From: Saccharopolyspora kobensis
Lineage (GTDB): Bacteria > Actinomycetota > Actinomycetes > Mycobacteriales > Pseudonocardiaceae
Assembly: GCF_900108315.1 (NCBI RefSeq)
Contig: NZ_FNVB01000002.1
Location: forward strand, 124,001 to 188,000
Direction: 5' to 3'
DNA: 64,000 nt
The position numbers and the translations under genes are program-made. The notes below the pieces were generated by a model that did not search any database, was not told where the DNA came from, and saw nothing but the letters and a program-made list of their open reading frames with translations. Position 1 is the first letter of the stretch. The number at the start of each line of letters is the position of its first letter. This document shows, in pieces, positions 35,307 to 43,478 of this stretch.

Positions 35307-35518
35307 CACCGCTCGTCCCTCGGAACCTCGACGCGGTCCACGAGGATCGCCTGGACCGGGCAGGCGGCCGCGGCCCGCAGCACGTCGTCGCGCCGCGCCT
35401 CGTCGACGTTCGGCTGGTAGAGCAGTGCCTCGTCACCGTGCAACCGGAACACGTCCGGTGCCAGGAAGGCGCACTGCGCGTAGGCCTGGCACCGGTTGAG
35501 ATCGACGTTGATCCGCAA
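35306..35518 (-). CDS. [3Fe-4S]-type P450 ferredoxin
   Basis: 70 residues. Ligand cysteines C10 and C16 in RCQAYAQC, plus C53 followed by Pro in AACPV. Three cysteines with the fourth position of the CxxxCxxC set replaced (Tyr13/Ala14) indicate a [3Fe-4S] cluster, as in many actinobacterial P450 ferredoxins. The start is TTG 35518 with GAGG just upstream, and the resulting N terminus fits the family; no ATG is available nearby in frame. First gene of the operon. Confidence 0.85.
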   Translation of the reverse strand: MRINVDLNRCQAYAQCAFLAPDVFRLHGDEALLYQPNVDEARRDDVLRAAAACPVQAILVDRVEVPRDER

Positions 35519-35669
35519 CTGACCTCGCCCCCTCGAAGTCGGGCTGGCCCCATGCTGACCGACGCCCGGCATGACCACCAACGCACCGCGGCGGGCGGGT
35601 TCACGATCGCCGCAGCGGCGGTGAACCTCGACCGGGTTGGAGCGTCGGCGCCGGTCATAGCATGTGGGC

Positions 35670-37151
35670 ATGCTCAAGGCTCTCGGCACGGCTCGCAGGC
35701 ACGTCTCCTCCGCTGATCGGCATCTCGTGCACCGGTGCGCCGGGCTGCCCAAGAGCGTCGTCGACCCCGGGCTGCGCCAGCTCAGCCGGATGGCGAACCA
35801 CAGCAAGTTGTGGTTCGCGCTGGCCGGTGCGCTCGCCGTGCGCAAAGGGCCGACGCGCCGGGCGGCGTTGCGCGGAGTGGCGGCCATCTCGGCCACCAGC
35901 GCCGTGACGAACCTGCTGGCCAAGCAGTTGCTGCCGAGGCGCCGACCGGCCAGCGACCTGCTGCCGATGCACCGGCGGCTGGTGCATCGGCCGGTTTCCT
36001 CGTCGTTCCCGTCCGGGCACGCCGCCTCCGCAGCGGCGTTCGCCACCGCGGCCTGCATGGAGTCGCCGCTGCTCGGTGCGGCCGTGGTGCCGATCGCGGC
36101 AGCGGTCGCCTACTCGCGCGTGCACGTCGGCGTGCACTGGCCCACCGACGTGGCGTTCGGGGCCGCGATCGGCTGCACCATCGGGCTGGCCACCCGCAGG
36201 TGGTGGCCGGTGCGCCCGGCCGCACCCGGGCTGGCGCGGCCGAGCGAGCACGTCGCCGCGCTGACCGACGGCAACGGCCTCGCGCTGCTGGTCAACACCT
36301 CGTCCGGCGACCGGGACCCGTCCGCCGTGCTCACCGACCTGTGGCCGGCGGCGAAGGTCCTGCACCCGGATCCCGGCGCCGACATCGTCGAACAGCTGCA
36401 CCGCGAACTCGACGAGGCCGGTGACTCCGTTCGCGCGCTGGCCGTGGCGGGCGGCGACGGCACCGTGGCCGCCGCCGCCTCCGCAGCCGCCGTCCGGGGG
36501 CTGCCGCTGGCCGTGATCCCCGCGGGCACGCTGAACCACTTCGCCCGCGACCTGGGCGTGACCAGCGCGCAGGACGCGGACCGCGCCCTGGCCGCCGGAT
36601 CCGCCGTGCAGGTCGACCTGGGCGCGGTCGGCGTCGACGACCGGCCCGTCCAGTGGTTCGTCAACACCGCCAGCCTCGGCGGCTATCCCGACATGGTCCG
36701 GCTGCGGGAGAAGTGGGAGCCGCTCTGGGGCAAGTGGCCCGCCGCGGCCGCCGCGCTGCTGCGCATCCTCGCCGAGGCCGAACCGATCGAGGTCCGCATC
36801 GACGGCGCCCACCGCAAGATCTGGCTGCTGTTCGCGGGCGCCAACGGCTACCAGCCGAAGGGTTTCGCCCCCACCTGGCGCCCGCGCCTGGACGACGGCG
36901 TCCTCGACATCCGCTACGTCCGGGCCGACCTCCCGCTGTCCCGCACCCGCTTCGCCTTCGCGGCGCTGACCGGCGCGCTGTTCAACAGCCGCACCTACGT
37001 CCAGCTGGAGCGGGAGTCGGTGCGCGTCGAAGTGCTCGGCGAGCCGGTGGCGCTGGCCTGCGACGGCGAGGTCATCCCGCCGGGACGCACCTTCAGCTTC
37101 GCCTCCCGGGACGAGGCGCTGCGCGTCTACCGCCCGGAGAACGCGGGCTGA
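35670..37151 (+). CDS. PAP2 phosphatase fused to diacylglycerol/lipid kinase
   Basis: 493 residues. The N-terminal half is a membrane PAP2 phosphatase: KQLLPRRRP, then SFPSGH (112-117) and SRVHVGVHWPTD with catalytic H156. The C-terminal half is a DAG kinase-like domain: VAGGDGTVAAAA (GGDGT 261-265), PAGTLNHFA, and GxxxxF near the end. Such bifunctional proteins are common in actinobacteria, probably in lipid or prenyl-phosphate recycling. No Shine-Dalgarno is visible; TAGCAT ends six bases before ATG 35670, so a leaderless mRNA is possible. GTG 35664 is an alternative start. Confidence 0.88.
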   Translation: MLKALGTARRHVSSADRHLVHRCAGLPKSVVDPGLRQLSRMANHSKLWFALAGALAVRKGPTRRAALRGVAAISATSAVTNLLAKQLLPRRRPASDLLPMHRRLVHRPVSSSFPSGHAASAAAFATAACMESPLLGAAVVPIAAAVAYSRVHVGVHWPTDVAFGAAIGCTIGLATRRWWPVRPAAPGLARPSEHVAALTDGNGLALLVNTSSGDRDPSAVLTDLWPAAKVLHPDPGADIVEQLHRELDEAGDSVRALAVAGGDGTVAAAASAAAVRGLPLAVIPAGTLNHFARDLGVTSAQDADRALAAGSAVQVDLGAVGVDDRPVQWFVNTASLGGYPDMVRLREKWEPLWGKWPAAAAALLRILAEAEPIEVRIDGAHRKIWLLFAGANGYQPKGFAPTWRPRLDDGVLDIRYVRADLPLSRTRFAFAALTGALFNSRTYVQLERESVRVEVLGEPVALACDGEVIPPGRTFSFASRDEALRVYRPENAG

Positions 37152-37211
37152 GCGCGTCACGGACCGACCGCCGGAACGTCGCACGGGTAGATGCGCTCGA
37201 GGAGGGATGCC

Positions 37212-37487
37212 GTGACCGCCGATGACGTCCTGCGCAGCCTGCGCGCCGAACTCCGCAGCACGATCCCCGCTCTCATCGTCAGACCGGACAGCATCGAGGT
37301 CCAAGCGCTCCTCGTCGACCTCACCAGGGCCACCGACCGCGCGGCAGCCCTGCTCACCGACTCAGCGCCCGAGGCACTGGCCGCACTCCGCAGAGCGCTC
37401 GACCACGCGGCGGCCGAACGACCGGAAGAATGCGCGTCCGAACTGGTCGCGGCCCACTACCACGTCAGCGAACTGCTCCCCGACTGA
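37212..37487 (+). CDS. Small hypothetical helical protein
   Basis: 91 residues from GTG 37212 behind GGAGGGA; an ATG 21 bases upstream is possible. Soluble and alanine/leucine-rich with predicted helices throughout, no cysteine in a motif and no signal peptide. I do not recognise it. It stands 60 bases after the lipid kinase gene and before a 203-base gap. Confidence 0.5.
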   Translation: MTADDVLRSLRAELRSTIPALIVRPDSIEVQALLVDLTRATDRAAALLTDSAPEALAALRRALDHAAAERPEECASELVAAHYHVSELLPD

Positions 37488-37690
37488 CGTCGGCCGCACC
37501 CCGCCCGATTTCGCGGCGACCGCCTGCGTTCCGGTGGCGCAATCCCCCGAGCAGCCGGGCGCTTCGGGGTACTCCTGATGCGTGATGGCGTGGTGGCCTC
37601 GGAGCTGGTGCACTTCGGTGTCGGGGCCCGGAGGGCTCCGACGCGGACAACGTCGTCCGGGTCCGTTCGGGCGAGCAGGAGGACGACGCT

Positions 37691-38398
37691 ATGGGTTCAG
37701 CGGGAACGTCGTGGGGACGGCCGGAACTCGACACGAACGCCACGTTCCGCGCGCACCGGGAACAGCTGGCGCAGCAGGACACCAGCGGGGTGTTCCGCTA
37801 CATCTTCGAGCGGAACCTCTGGGGCAGCGCGGAATCGGTGTCCGGGGCGGGTTCGGAGAGCGCCGCCACCGCGCACATCCGCACCGAGATCCCCGCGCTG
37901 CTGCGCAGGTGGGGCGTGCGGTCGGTCGCGGACGTGCCGTGCGGTGACTTCGGCTGGTTGTCGACGACCGATCTGGGCGTGGCGAGCTACTTCGGCGCCG
38001 ACATCGTGCCCGAGCTCGTCGAGCACAACCGCCTGCGCTACGCCGCCGACGACCGGCGCTTCGAGGTGCTCGACCTCACCCGGGACCGGCTCCCCGCCGC
38101 GGACCTGGTCCTGTGCCGGGACTGCCTGGTGCACCTCGACTTCGAGCGGATCCGGGCGGCGCTGCGCAACATCCGCGACAGCGGCGTGCGGTACCTGCTG
38201 ACCACCACGTTCCCGGAACTGGCGGTCAACGTGGACATCCAGACCGGCGACTGGCGCCCGCTGAACCTCCAGCTCGCCCCGTTCGCCTTCCCCGAACCGC
38301 TGGAGGTGATCACCGAGGGCTGCCGGGAGGGCGACGGCCACTACGCGGACAAGGCCCTCGCCCTGTGGCGCGTCGCCGATCTGCCGCGGCTCAGTTGA
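37691..38398 (+). CDS. Class I SAM-dependent methyltransferase
   Basis: 235 residues. Motif [14 protein letters not shown] near 78-90, the acidic D103 in [10 protein letters not shown], and [16 protein letters not shown] as the motif IV region. GGAGGA lies ten bases before the ATG. The VPCGDFG form of motif I, with Cys in place of the usual Gly, is typical of a bacterial group of small uncharacterised methyltransferases. Its stop overlaps the convergent acetyltransferase stop by eight bases. Confidence 0.8.
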   Translation: MGSAGTSWGRPELDTNATFRAHREQLAQQDTSGVFRYIFERNLWGSAESVSGAGSESAATAHIRTEIPALLRRWGVRSVADVPCGDFGWLSTTDLGVASYFGADIVPELVEHNRLRYAADDRRFEVLDLTRDRLPAADLVLCRDCLVHLDFERIRAALRNIRDSGVRYLLTTTFPELAVNVDIQTGDWRPLNLQLAPFAFPEPLEVITEGCREGDGHYADKALALWRVADLPRLS

Positions 38399-39197
38399 CG
38401 GAGTGCTCGACGAACTCGCCGCAGGCCTGGAAGCCGAGGCGGCGGTACACCGGCTCTCCGTCGGCCGATGCCTGCAGGACCGCGGTGCGGTGGTCGCGGG
38501 CGCGAGCGGCGTGCAGCACCGCCAGCGTCATGGCTCCGCCGTAGCCGCGGCGGCGGTGGGTGGTCAGCGTGCAGATGTTGTAGATGCCCGCGACTCCCGC
38601 GTGCAGGAACACCTCGGCCGAGCTGACCGGCTGCCCGTCCGCGTAGCCGACCAGGTAGCGGGACGGGCAGTCGGCGGCGAGCGCGCGGTCGGCGGTCCGC
38701 GCGAAGAAGTCGCGGACGGTTTCGGCCGGCGGGTCCCAGTTCGCCGCGAGCACCTGGGCGTAGTCGGCCAGCTCTTCGGGCGTGGTCGCCGTGCGGATCT
38801 CCAGCCCGGCGACCGCGGGCTCGGGCAGACCGTCGTCGAGCTCGGCCCACATCGCCGTTTCGCGCTCCGATTCGGGCAGGCCCGCCGCTGACAAGCGGGC
38901 GCCCAGATCCGCCGGTGCCGAGGCCGGGCCTACCCACCAGGAGAAGCGGCGGCCGGTCGCGGCGAGCACCCGGGCGGTCTCGTCGATGCGGACGGCGGCG
39001 GTGTCCGGGGTGAAGCGGGCCGTCGCGACGATGTTGAACGTGTCGTCGTCCAGGCCGCTGTCGGCCACCAGCAGGTCGTCGGTCCGCGTGACCGTCGCGC
39101 CCGGCAGGGCGCGGTGCAGGTGGCAGGCGTGCTCGGCCAGGTTCCGCTCCATGCGGTCGAGCAGGTCGGTTCCATCGGCGGGGCGCGGTGAACTCAC
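38391..39197 (-). CDS. GNAT-family N-acetyltransferase
   Basis: 268 residues from GTG 39197 (start uncertain; ATG 39150 is an alternative). The C-terminal acetyl-CoA fold is clear: [32 protein letters not shown] carries the Q/RxxGxG/A loop as RRRGYGG. Then [14 protein letters not shown], the usual C-terminal element. The N-terminal half of about 120 residues is a degenerate GNAT or unrelated domain. Substrate unknown. Confidence 0.82.
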   Translation of the reverse strand: MSSPRPADGTDLLDRMERNLAEHACHLHRALPGATVTRTDDLLVADSGLDDDTFNIVATARFTPDTAAVRIDETARVLAATGRRFSWWVGPASAPADLGARLSAAGLPESERETAMWAELDDGLPEPAVAGLEIRTATTPEELADYAQVLAANWDPPAETVRDFFARTADRALAADCPSRYLVGYADGQPVSSAEVFLHAGVAGIYNICTLTTHRRRGYGGAMTLAVLHAARARDHRTAVLQASADGEPVYRRLGFQACGEFVEHSVN

Positions 39198-39275
39198 CTG
39201 ACGGATTCCACCACAGCCCGCCCGGTGGCGCACCCGAATTTCCACCGTCCACTGTGGTGCGACGACCGCACCGAC

Positions 39276-39797
39276 TCAGCTCCGCCCGGTCGCGATCGTG
39301 CGGACCCAGCGACCGCGCACCTCCCAGGTGTCGCCGTCGGCCGTTGCGCCGCGCAGACCGCCGAGATCGGCTGCGAGCGCGGGCAACCTGGAATCCCGCA
39401 GGGACGCGAAGGCGACCGTGCGGGACGGTTCCCACGCCGTGCTGTGCCGCAGCCTCCGGGCCAGTTGCGCGAAGCCGAGCGGCGCGGCCGCCACCACCCA
39501 CGCGTCCGGGGCACCGGCTGTCATCCGGTTCGCCGCGCGCAGCCAGGACGCAGCCACCTCCGGCCAGTCCACTGTGGTCAGAACGGTTCCGCCGCGAGCT
39601 CGCCAAGCGGCGGAGAACGCCGCCGTCGCCGTCCGGGAGGCGTCGTCGCGGCTGTGACCGACGGTGACGGCGATCGACCGCGACGGCAGCAGGTCGATGA
39701 CCGCCGCGAGCTCAGCGGTGGTGTGCGGAGCAGGCTCGGCGAACTCGCCGAGCCACCCCAGTTCCGCGGTGTCGATCAGCGGTGACTTCGTGCGCAC
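39276..39797 (-). CDS. Hypothetical protein with a type I periplasmic-binding-like fold
   Basis: 173 residues from GTG 39797, a weakly supported start. It reads as alternating strands and helices (IAVTVGHSRDDASRTATAAF, then DAWVVAAAPLGFAQLARRL) reminiscent of one lobe of a Leu/Ile/Val-binding type protein. No signal peptide is seen, so it would be cytoplasmic. I do not know its role, and the fold resemblance is an impression only. Confidence 0.45.
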   Translation of the reverse strand: MRTKSPLIDTAELGWLGEFAEPAPHTTAELAAVIDLLPSRSIAVTVGHSRDDASRTATAAFSAAWRARGGTVLTTVDWPEVAASWLRAANRMTAGAPDAWVVAAAPLGFAQLARRLRHSTAWEPSRTVAFASLRDSRLPALAADLGGLRGATADGDTWEVRGRWVRTIATGRS

Positions 39798-40001
39798 GCT
39801 CCCACACTGGCAGGCCGCGGCCGCGAGAACTGGCGGGATCCAGACCTTGCGCTGATCACTCGGGTCTCCGACCGGACAGGAGGAACCTGGCGGTCGCCGC
39901 ACTACCCGTGGATCGGCGGTGATACCGGATGAGTTCGCGAGGTGACGTCCGGTCGGGGACGGGTCAGGCCGGGGTTCAAAGCGGCGCGTCGGGTGGTGCA
40001 G

Positions 40002-40019
40002 CGATTTCAATTGAAATCG
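40002..40019. repeat. Palindrome CGATTTCAATTGAAATCG, copy A
   Basis: Perfect 18-base palindrome, strikingly AT-rich for this DNA. Same core as copies C and D/E. Confidence 0.8.
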
Positions 40020-40106
40020 GCCTTGTCACGCGTTCGAAGAACCTCCGGTGACTCCCACGTCCCCGGACAGCGGATCCAGCACCCTGTCGCGGAGTGGTGA
40101 CCTCTG

Positions 40107-40124
40107 CGATTTCACTTGAAATCG
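40107..40124. repeat. Palindrome CGATTTCACTTGAAATCG, copy B
   Basis: Same as copy A except one central base, so the symmetry is broken at one position. Located 105 bases after copy A. Confidence 0.7.
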
Positions 40125-40162
40125 ACTTTCCGCGATACGGGTGCCCCCACCGAGAAGAGTGT

Positions 40163-40180
40163 CGATTTCAATTGAAATCG
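40163..40180. repeat. Palindrome CGATTTCAATTGAAATCG, copy C
   Basis: Perfect 18-base palindrome identical to copy A, 56 bases after copy B. Confidence 0.8.
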
Positions 40181-40366
40181 CCACACGCATCAGGCGACCA
40201 CCCACCGCCTTGAACCCAAGGGCGCCCCCACCCCACCCGCGCTTTCCACGCAAAACCCACCCCGTTACCACCGCACGACGACAGGGCCACCTTGAATTCC
40301 CCATCCACACGCACCCCTCCCACGATCCTGACATAGGGGCTCGGCGCCTGTTCTGTCCACGCAGGA

Positions 40367-41050
40367 CTACCCGGCCGTCAGCTCGTCCACCAGTTCGGGC
40401 AACCCGTTGAACTGCCAGTCGAAGACGTCGGTGCTCGTCGGCGGATCACCCACCGGCCGGTGGACGTGGGCCGTGCGCATCCCCATCGCCTGAGCGCCGC
40501 GGAGATCCCATGCGTGCGCGGCCACCATGAGGACGCGCTCCGGCGGGCAACCGGCGCTGTCGATGGCGAGCCGGTAGACCTCCGGCGCCGGCTTGTAGGC
40601 CGAGGCCGCTTCGGCGGACAGGGCTTGGTGCCAGCGCAATCCGGCGTGCGCGTTGAGCCGCAGCAGAGCGGTGCGACTGGCGTTGGAGAGACCGAGCACC
40701 GGGAAGTGCCGGGCGAGCCGTTCGAGACCGGCGGCGGAGTCGCCCCAGGCGGGCAGGCGTTGCCCCGCCGCCGCGAGCCGCTCGATCGCCGCCGGATCGG
40801 CGACCCCGGCGCGCTCGGCGACTCGTCGCGCTGCTTCCCCGTCGATGACCTCGGAGTCGGCGTACGCGCGGTCACCTCGTGCGATGCGCTGCTGTTCGCG
40901 CTCGACGTACCGCTGCCAGAGCGCGATCAGCTGGTCGACGTCGCCGCCGGGGGCCGCTTCGCGGATCGCCGTTCGGAGACCGCTGGTTTCGTCGACCATC
41001 GTCCCCAGCACGTCGAACACGACGACCTCGACATCCCCGACCTCGGCCAT
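40367..41050 (-). CDS. HAD-superfamily type II haloacid dehalogenase-like hydrolase
   Basis: 227 residues. Nucleophile D13 in VVFDVLGT, motif II LSNAS, lysine in AYKPAPEVY, and AAHAWDLRGA, a signature of type II haloacid dehalogenases rather than sugar phosphatases. It would hydrolyse a 2-haloacid or a phosphate ester. It is divergent from a CGNR regulator across 75 bases containing two identical-arm operators, so it is probably the regulator's target. Confidence 0.85.
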   Translation of the reverse strand: MAEVGDVEVVVFDVLGTMVDETSGLRTAIREAAPGGDVDQLIALWQRYVEREQQRIARGDRAYADSEVIDGEAARRVAERAGVADPAAIERLAAAGQRLPAWGDSAAGLERLARHFPVLGLSNASRTALLRLNAHAGLRWHQALSAEAASAYKPAPEVYRLAIDSAGCPPERVLMVAAHAWDLRGAQAMGMRTAHVHRPVGDPPTSTDVFDWQFNGLPELVDELTAG

Positions 41051-41064
41051 GCCGTCCTCCTCAC

Positions 41065-41085
41065 GTCACCAGTTAGACCGGTGAC
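41065..41085. promoter_or_regulatory. Operator 1: GTCACC-N9-GGTGAC
   Basis: Perfect 6-base inverted repeat in the 75-base divergent promoter. Read in the opposite direction, operator 2 matches it at 18 of 21 positions, so the two sites form a mirrored pair 40 bases apart. Confidence 0.65.
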
Positions 41086-41104
41086 GAGGTTGCCACCGCA
41101 GCGC

Positions 41105-41125
41105 GTCACCGGTCAAGATGGTGAC
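41105..41125. promoter_or_regulatory. Operator 2: GTCACC-N9-GGTGAC
   Basis: Ends directly at the GTG start of the CGNR gene, so a bound protein would block its expression. See operator 1. Confidence 0.65.
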
Positions 41126-41662
41126 GTGGATTTCGCGTTCGTCAGCGGCAACCCCGCCCTGGACCTGGCAGGCACCGTGGGCTCGCGCCGGAGCCGGCCC
41201 GTCGACGCCCTGACCGGCACCGCAGACCTGGAGCGCTGGGTGGCCGAGTGCGACGGGCTGCCCGATCACGTCTCCGCCGACGCCACGACGTTCGAGGCCG
41301 CACTGCGCCTGCGGGAAGCGGTCTACCGGCTCGCGCTCGATCGCGTCCTCGGCCGGCCCTTCGACCCGGAGAGCCTCGAAGTCGTCAACGACGCGGCCGC
41401 CGGGCCGGTGCCCACGATCGAGCTCAGCGACTCCGGCCTGCGCACATCGGGGGATCTGACCGCCGCGCTCACCCAGATCGCGCGCAGCGCCATCGCCGTG
41501 CTCGCCGACGCCGACGCCCAGCTCAAGGAGTGCGGCCGCGACGACTGCACCCGGATCTACCTCGACCGCTCCCGCGGAGCCCGCCGCACCTGGTGCGGCA
41601 TGGAGGAGTGCGGGAACCGCGTCAAGGCTGCCGCCTACCGAGCCCGCAAACGTTCGTCGTGA
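41126..41662 (+). CDS. CGNR zinc-finger regulator (ABATE-domain)
   Basis: 178 residues. The N-terminal ABATE-like domain starts FAFVSGNPALDLAGT. The C-terminal CGNR zinc ribbon is complete: CGRDDC, then WCGMEECGNRVKAAAYRARK, four cysteines. Such proteins are stress-inducible transcription factors in actinobacteria. The GTG start directly follows an operator candidate, with no Shine-Dalgarno seen. Divergent HAD gene is the likely target. Confidence 0.88.
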   Translation: MDFAFVSGNPALDLAGTVGSRRSRPVDALTGTADLERWVAECDGLPDHVSADATTFEAALRLREAVYRLALDRVLGRPFDPESLEVVNDAAAGPVPTIELSDSGLRTSGDLTAALTQIARSAIAVLADADAQLKECGRDDCTRIYLDRSRGARRTWCGMEECGNRVKAAAYRARKRSS

Positions 41663-41778
41663 GCGTTCGGCACCGCCGAGCACCCACGCCCTCCCGCCCG
41701 CGTGCGCTGCGCCCAAGCGGCCGCCCACGTGGCCAGCCCGAATGCGATCACGGCCTCCACCAGCAACAACGTCCACAT
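41635..41778 (-). CDS. Small single-helix membrane protein
   Basis: 47 residues. AGGAGG lies six bases before ATG 41778. Residues 2-24 form one hydrophobic helix with three tryptophans, followed by a basic tail (QRTRAGGR). The last nine codons overlap the end of the CGNR gene on the opposite strand. It sits 106 bases after the MFS gene on the same strand and may belong to that transcript. No family recognised; reality rests on the ribosome site and topology. Confidence 0.5.
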   Translation of the reverse strand: MWTLLLVEAVIAFGLATWAAAWAQRTRAGGRGCSAVPNAHDERLRAR

Positions 41779-41884
41779 GACGACCTCCTAGCCGCGTTCA
41801 CGTCCGTCGCCTTCCATCGTGCGGAGCAGGCCGGTCGGCAACCAGTGGCCCGATGGCCATTGTGCGCAAGGATCGGGCCAACGG

Positions 41885-43384
41885 TCAGCGTTCGTCGTAG
41901 CCGTCGTCGCCGATCGTTCCGATGTGCCGGAGCACGGTCGCCGACACGACCGCCAGCGCCAGCACTCCGATACCGGTGACCAGGGCCGTCGCGTTCAGCC
42001 CCGCGGTGAACGCTTCCCGCGCCTGGCGCAGCAGATCGCCCGGCAGCACCGCCTCCGCTCCGGCCAGGCCGTCCTCGACCACGGCCAGCCCGGGCGGCAG
42101 GTCGGGCAGCTGACTCCGGTAGATCACCGAGGTCAGGCTGCCGAGCACCGCGACGCCGACCGCCAGGCCCAGTTCCTGCACGGTCTCCGACAGCGCCGCG
42201 GCCGAACCCGACTTCTCCGGCGGGGCGGCGCCGACGACCAGGTCGGTGCCCAGTGCCGCGATCGCGCCCAATCCCAGGTACACCAGGCCGAAACCGGCCA
42301 CGACCAGCCTGGTGTCGCCCGGGTCCACGAGGGACAGCAGGACGTAGCCAGCGGCGGACAGCGCGAGCGTCGCGGCGACGATCACCCCGGGCCGCACCCA
42401 CCGCGCGATCAGCGGGGCGGCCAGCGCGGCCAGGAACATCATCAGCGCGGGCGGCCCCATCCACAGCCCGGCCGCGAACGGGGAGAGCCCTTCGACCAGC
42501 TGGAGGTACTGGGTGACCAGGAACATCACGCCACCGACGCCCACCAGCCCGAACAGCAGCACGCCCAGCGCGGCGCTGAACGTGCGGCTGCGGAACAGCG
42601 ACATGTCCAGCAGCGGATCGGCCAGCTCGCGCTGCCGACGCACGAACACCACCGCGAACACCGCTCCGAGGAGCAACGACACCACCGCACCCGGGTCGAG
42701 GCCCGCCTCGGCAGTGTGCTTCACCGCGTAGATCAGCGGCAGGATCGCGGCCAGCGACAGCACCACGCTGCGCAGGTCCAGCCGACCGCCGCCCGGCGCG
42801 CGGTACTCCGGGAGAACCATCGGTGCGGTCAGCAGCAGGACGCCGACCGGCGGCACTGCCACCAGGAACGCCGAGCCCCACCAGAAGTGGTCCAGCAGCA
42901 CGCCGCCCACCAGCGGACCGGCCGCCATCCCCAGCGCGAACATGGTGGCCCAGACACCGATCGCGACCGCGCGTTGCCGCGCATCGGTGAACATGGTGCT
43001 GATCAGCGACAACGTCGAGGGCATCAGGGTCGCCCCGGCGATGCCCAGGGCGGCCCGCGCGGCGATGAGCAGCTCGGCGCTGGTGGCGAACGCGGCCACC
43101 ACCGATACGGCTCCGAAGCAGGCGGCACCGATCATCAGCAGCTTGCGCCTGCCGATCCGGTCGCCCAGCGTGCCCATGGTGATCAGCAGCCCGGCGATCA
43201 GGAACCCGTAGGCGTCCATGATCCACAGCGCTTGGGAGGCGGTCGGCTGCAGGTCCGCCGACAGGGCGGGCAGCGCCAGGTACAGCACGCTGACGTCGAG
43301 GCCGAGCAGCGCCGTGGGCAGCGCGAGGATCGCGAGCCCGGTCCATTCCCGCGGACCGGCGCGGTGCGCGACGGGGGTGTGCAT
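41885..43384 (-). CDS. MFS drug-efflux transporter, DHA2 (QacA-like) family
   Basis: 499 residues, about 14 membrane segments. LGLDVSVLYLALPALSADL in TM1, GTLGDRIGRRKLLMIG as motif A, and ALGIAGATLMPSTLSLI in TM5 are the QacA/SmvA pattern. GGAG precedes ATG 43384. It is divergent from the large BTAD regulator with 94 bases between, so that regulator may control it. Broad cationic drug export is likely. Confidence 0.9.
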   Translation of the reverse strand: MHTPVAHRAGPREWTGLAILALPTALLGLDVSVLYLALPALSADLQPTASQALWIMDAYGFLIAGLLITMGTLGDRIGRRKLLMIGAACFGAVSVVAAFATSAELLIAARAALGIAGATLMPSTLSLISTMFTDARQRAVAIGVWATMFALGMAAGPLVGGVLLDHFWWGSAFLVAVPPVGVLLLTAPMVLPEYRAPGGGRLDLRSVVLSLAAILPLIYAVKHTAEAGLDPGAVVSLLLGAVFAVVFVRRQRELADPLLDMSLFRSRTFSAALGVLLFGLVGVGGVMFLVTQYLQLVEGLSPFAAGLWMGPPALMMFLAALAAPLIARWVRPGVIVAATLALSAAGYVLLSLVDPGDTRLVVAGFGLVYLGLGAIAALGTDLVVGAAPPEKSGSAAALSETVQELGLAVGVAVLGSLTSVIYRSQLPDLPPGLAVVEDGLAGAEAVLPGDLLRQAREAFTAGLNATALVTGIGVLALAVVSATVLRHIGTIGDDGYDER

Positions 43385-43478
43385 GGGACTCCAATTCGCT
43401 GTCGTCGAGTGGTCACCGACCACGCTGTCGCGCCGCGCGTGCGGTCGGCTGACGGTTCGCCGGCGATATCCTCCGGGC

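Larger units (their letters stand above)
39798..40366. other. Gene-free region carrying three AT-rich palindromes
   Basis: 569 bases with no convincing gene. The notable content is three copies of CGATTTCAATTGAAATCG or a near match (40002-40019, 40107-40124, 40163-40180). A 102-codon minus ORF covers them but its composition is not gene-like. The HAD gene stop forms the right border. Confidence 0.65.

Noticed and set aside
32713..35658. A single fused P450-reductase-ferredoxin protein suggested by a 981-codon frame
   Set aside because: The frame joins the P450 to out-of-frame sequence; the reductase and ferredoxin lie in other frames with their own starts and stops.
39961..40180. Transposon ends or inverted terminal repeats formed by the palindromes
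   Set aside because: No transposase between or near them and no target duplications seen.
40026..40334. 102-codon minus ORF over the three AT-rich palindromes
   Set aside because: Composition is not gene-like, no ribosome site, and the palindromes simply encode ISIEI in any such frame.
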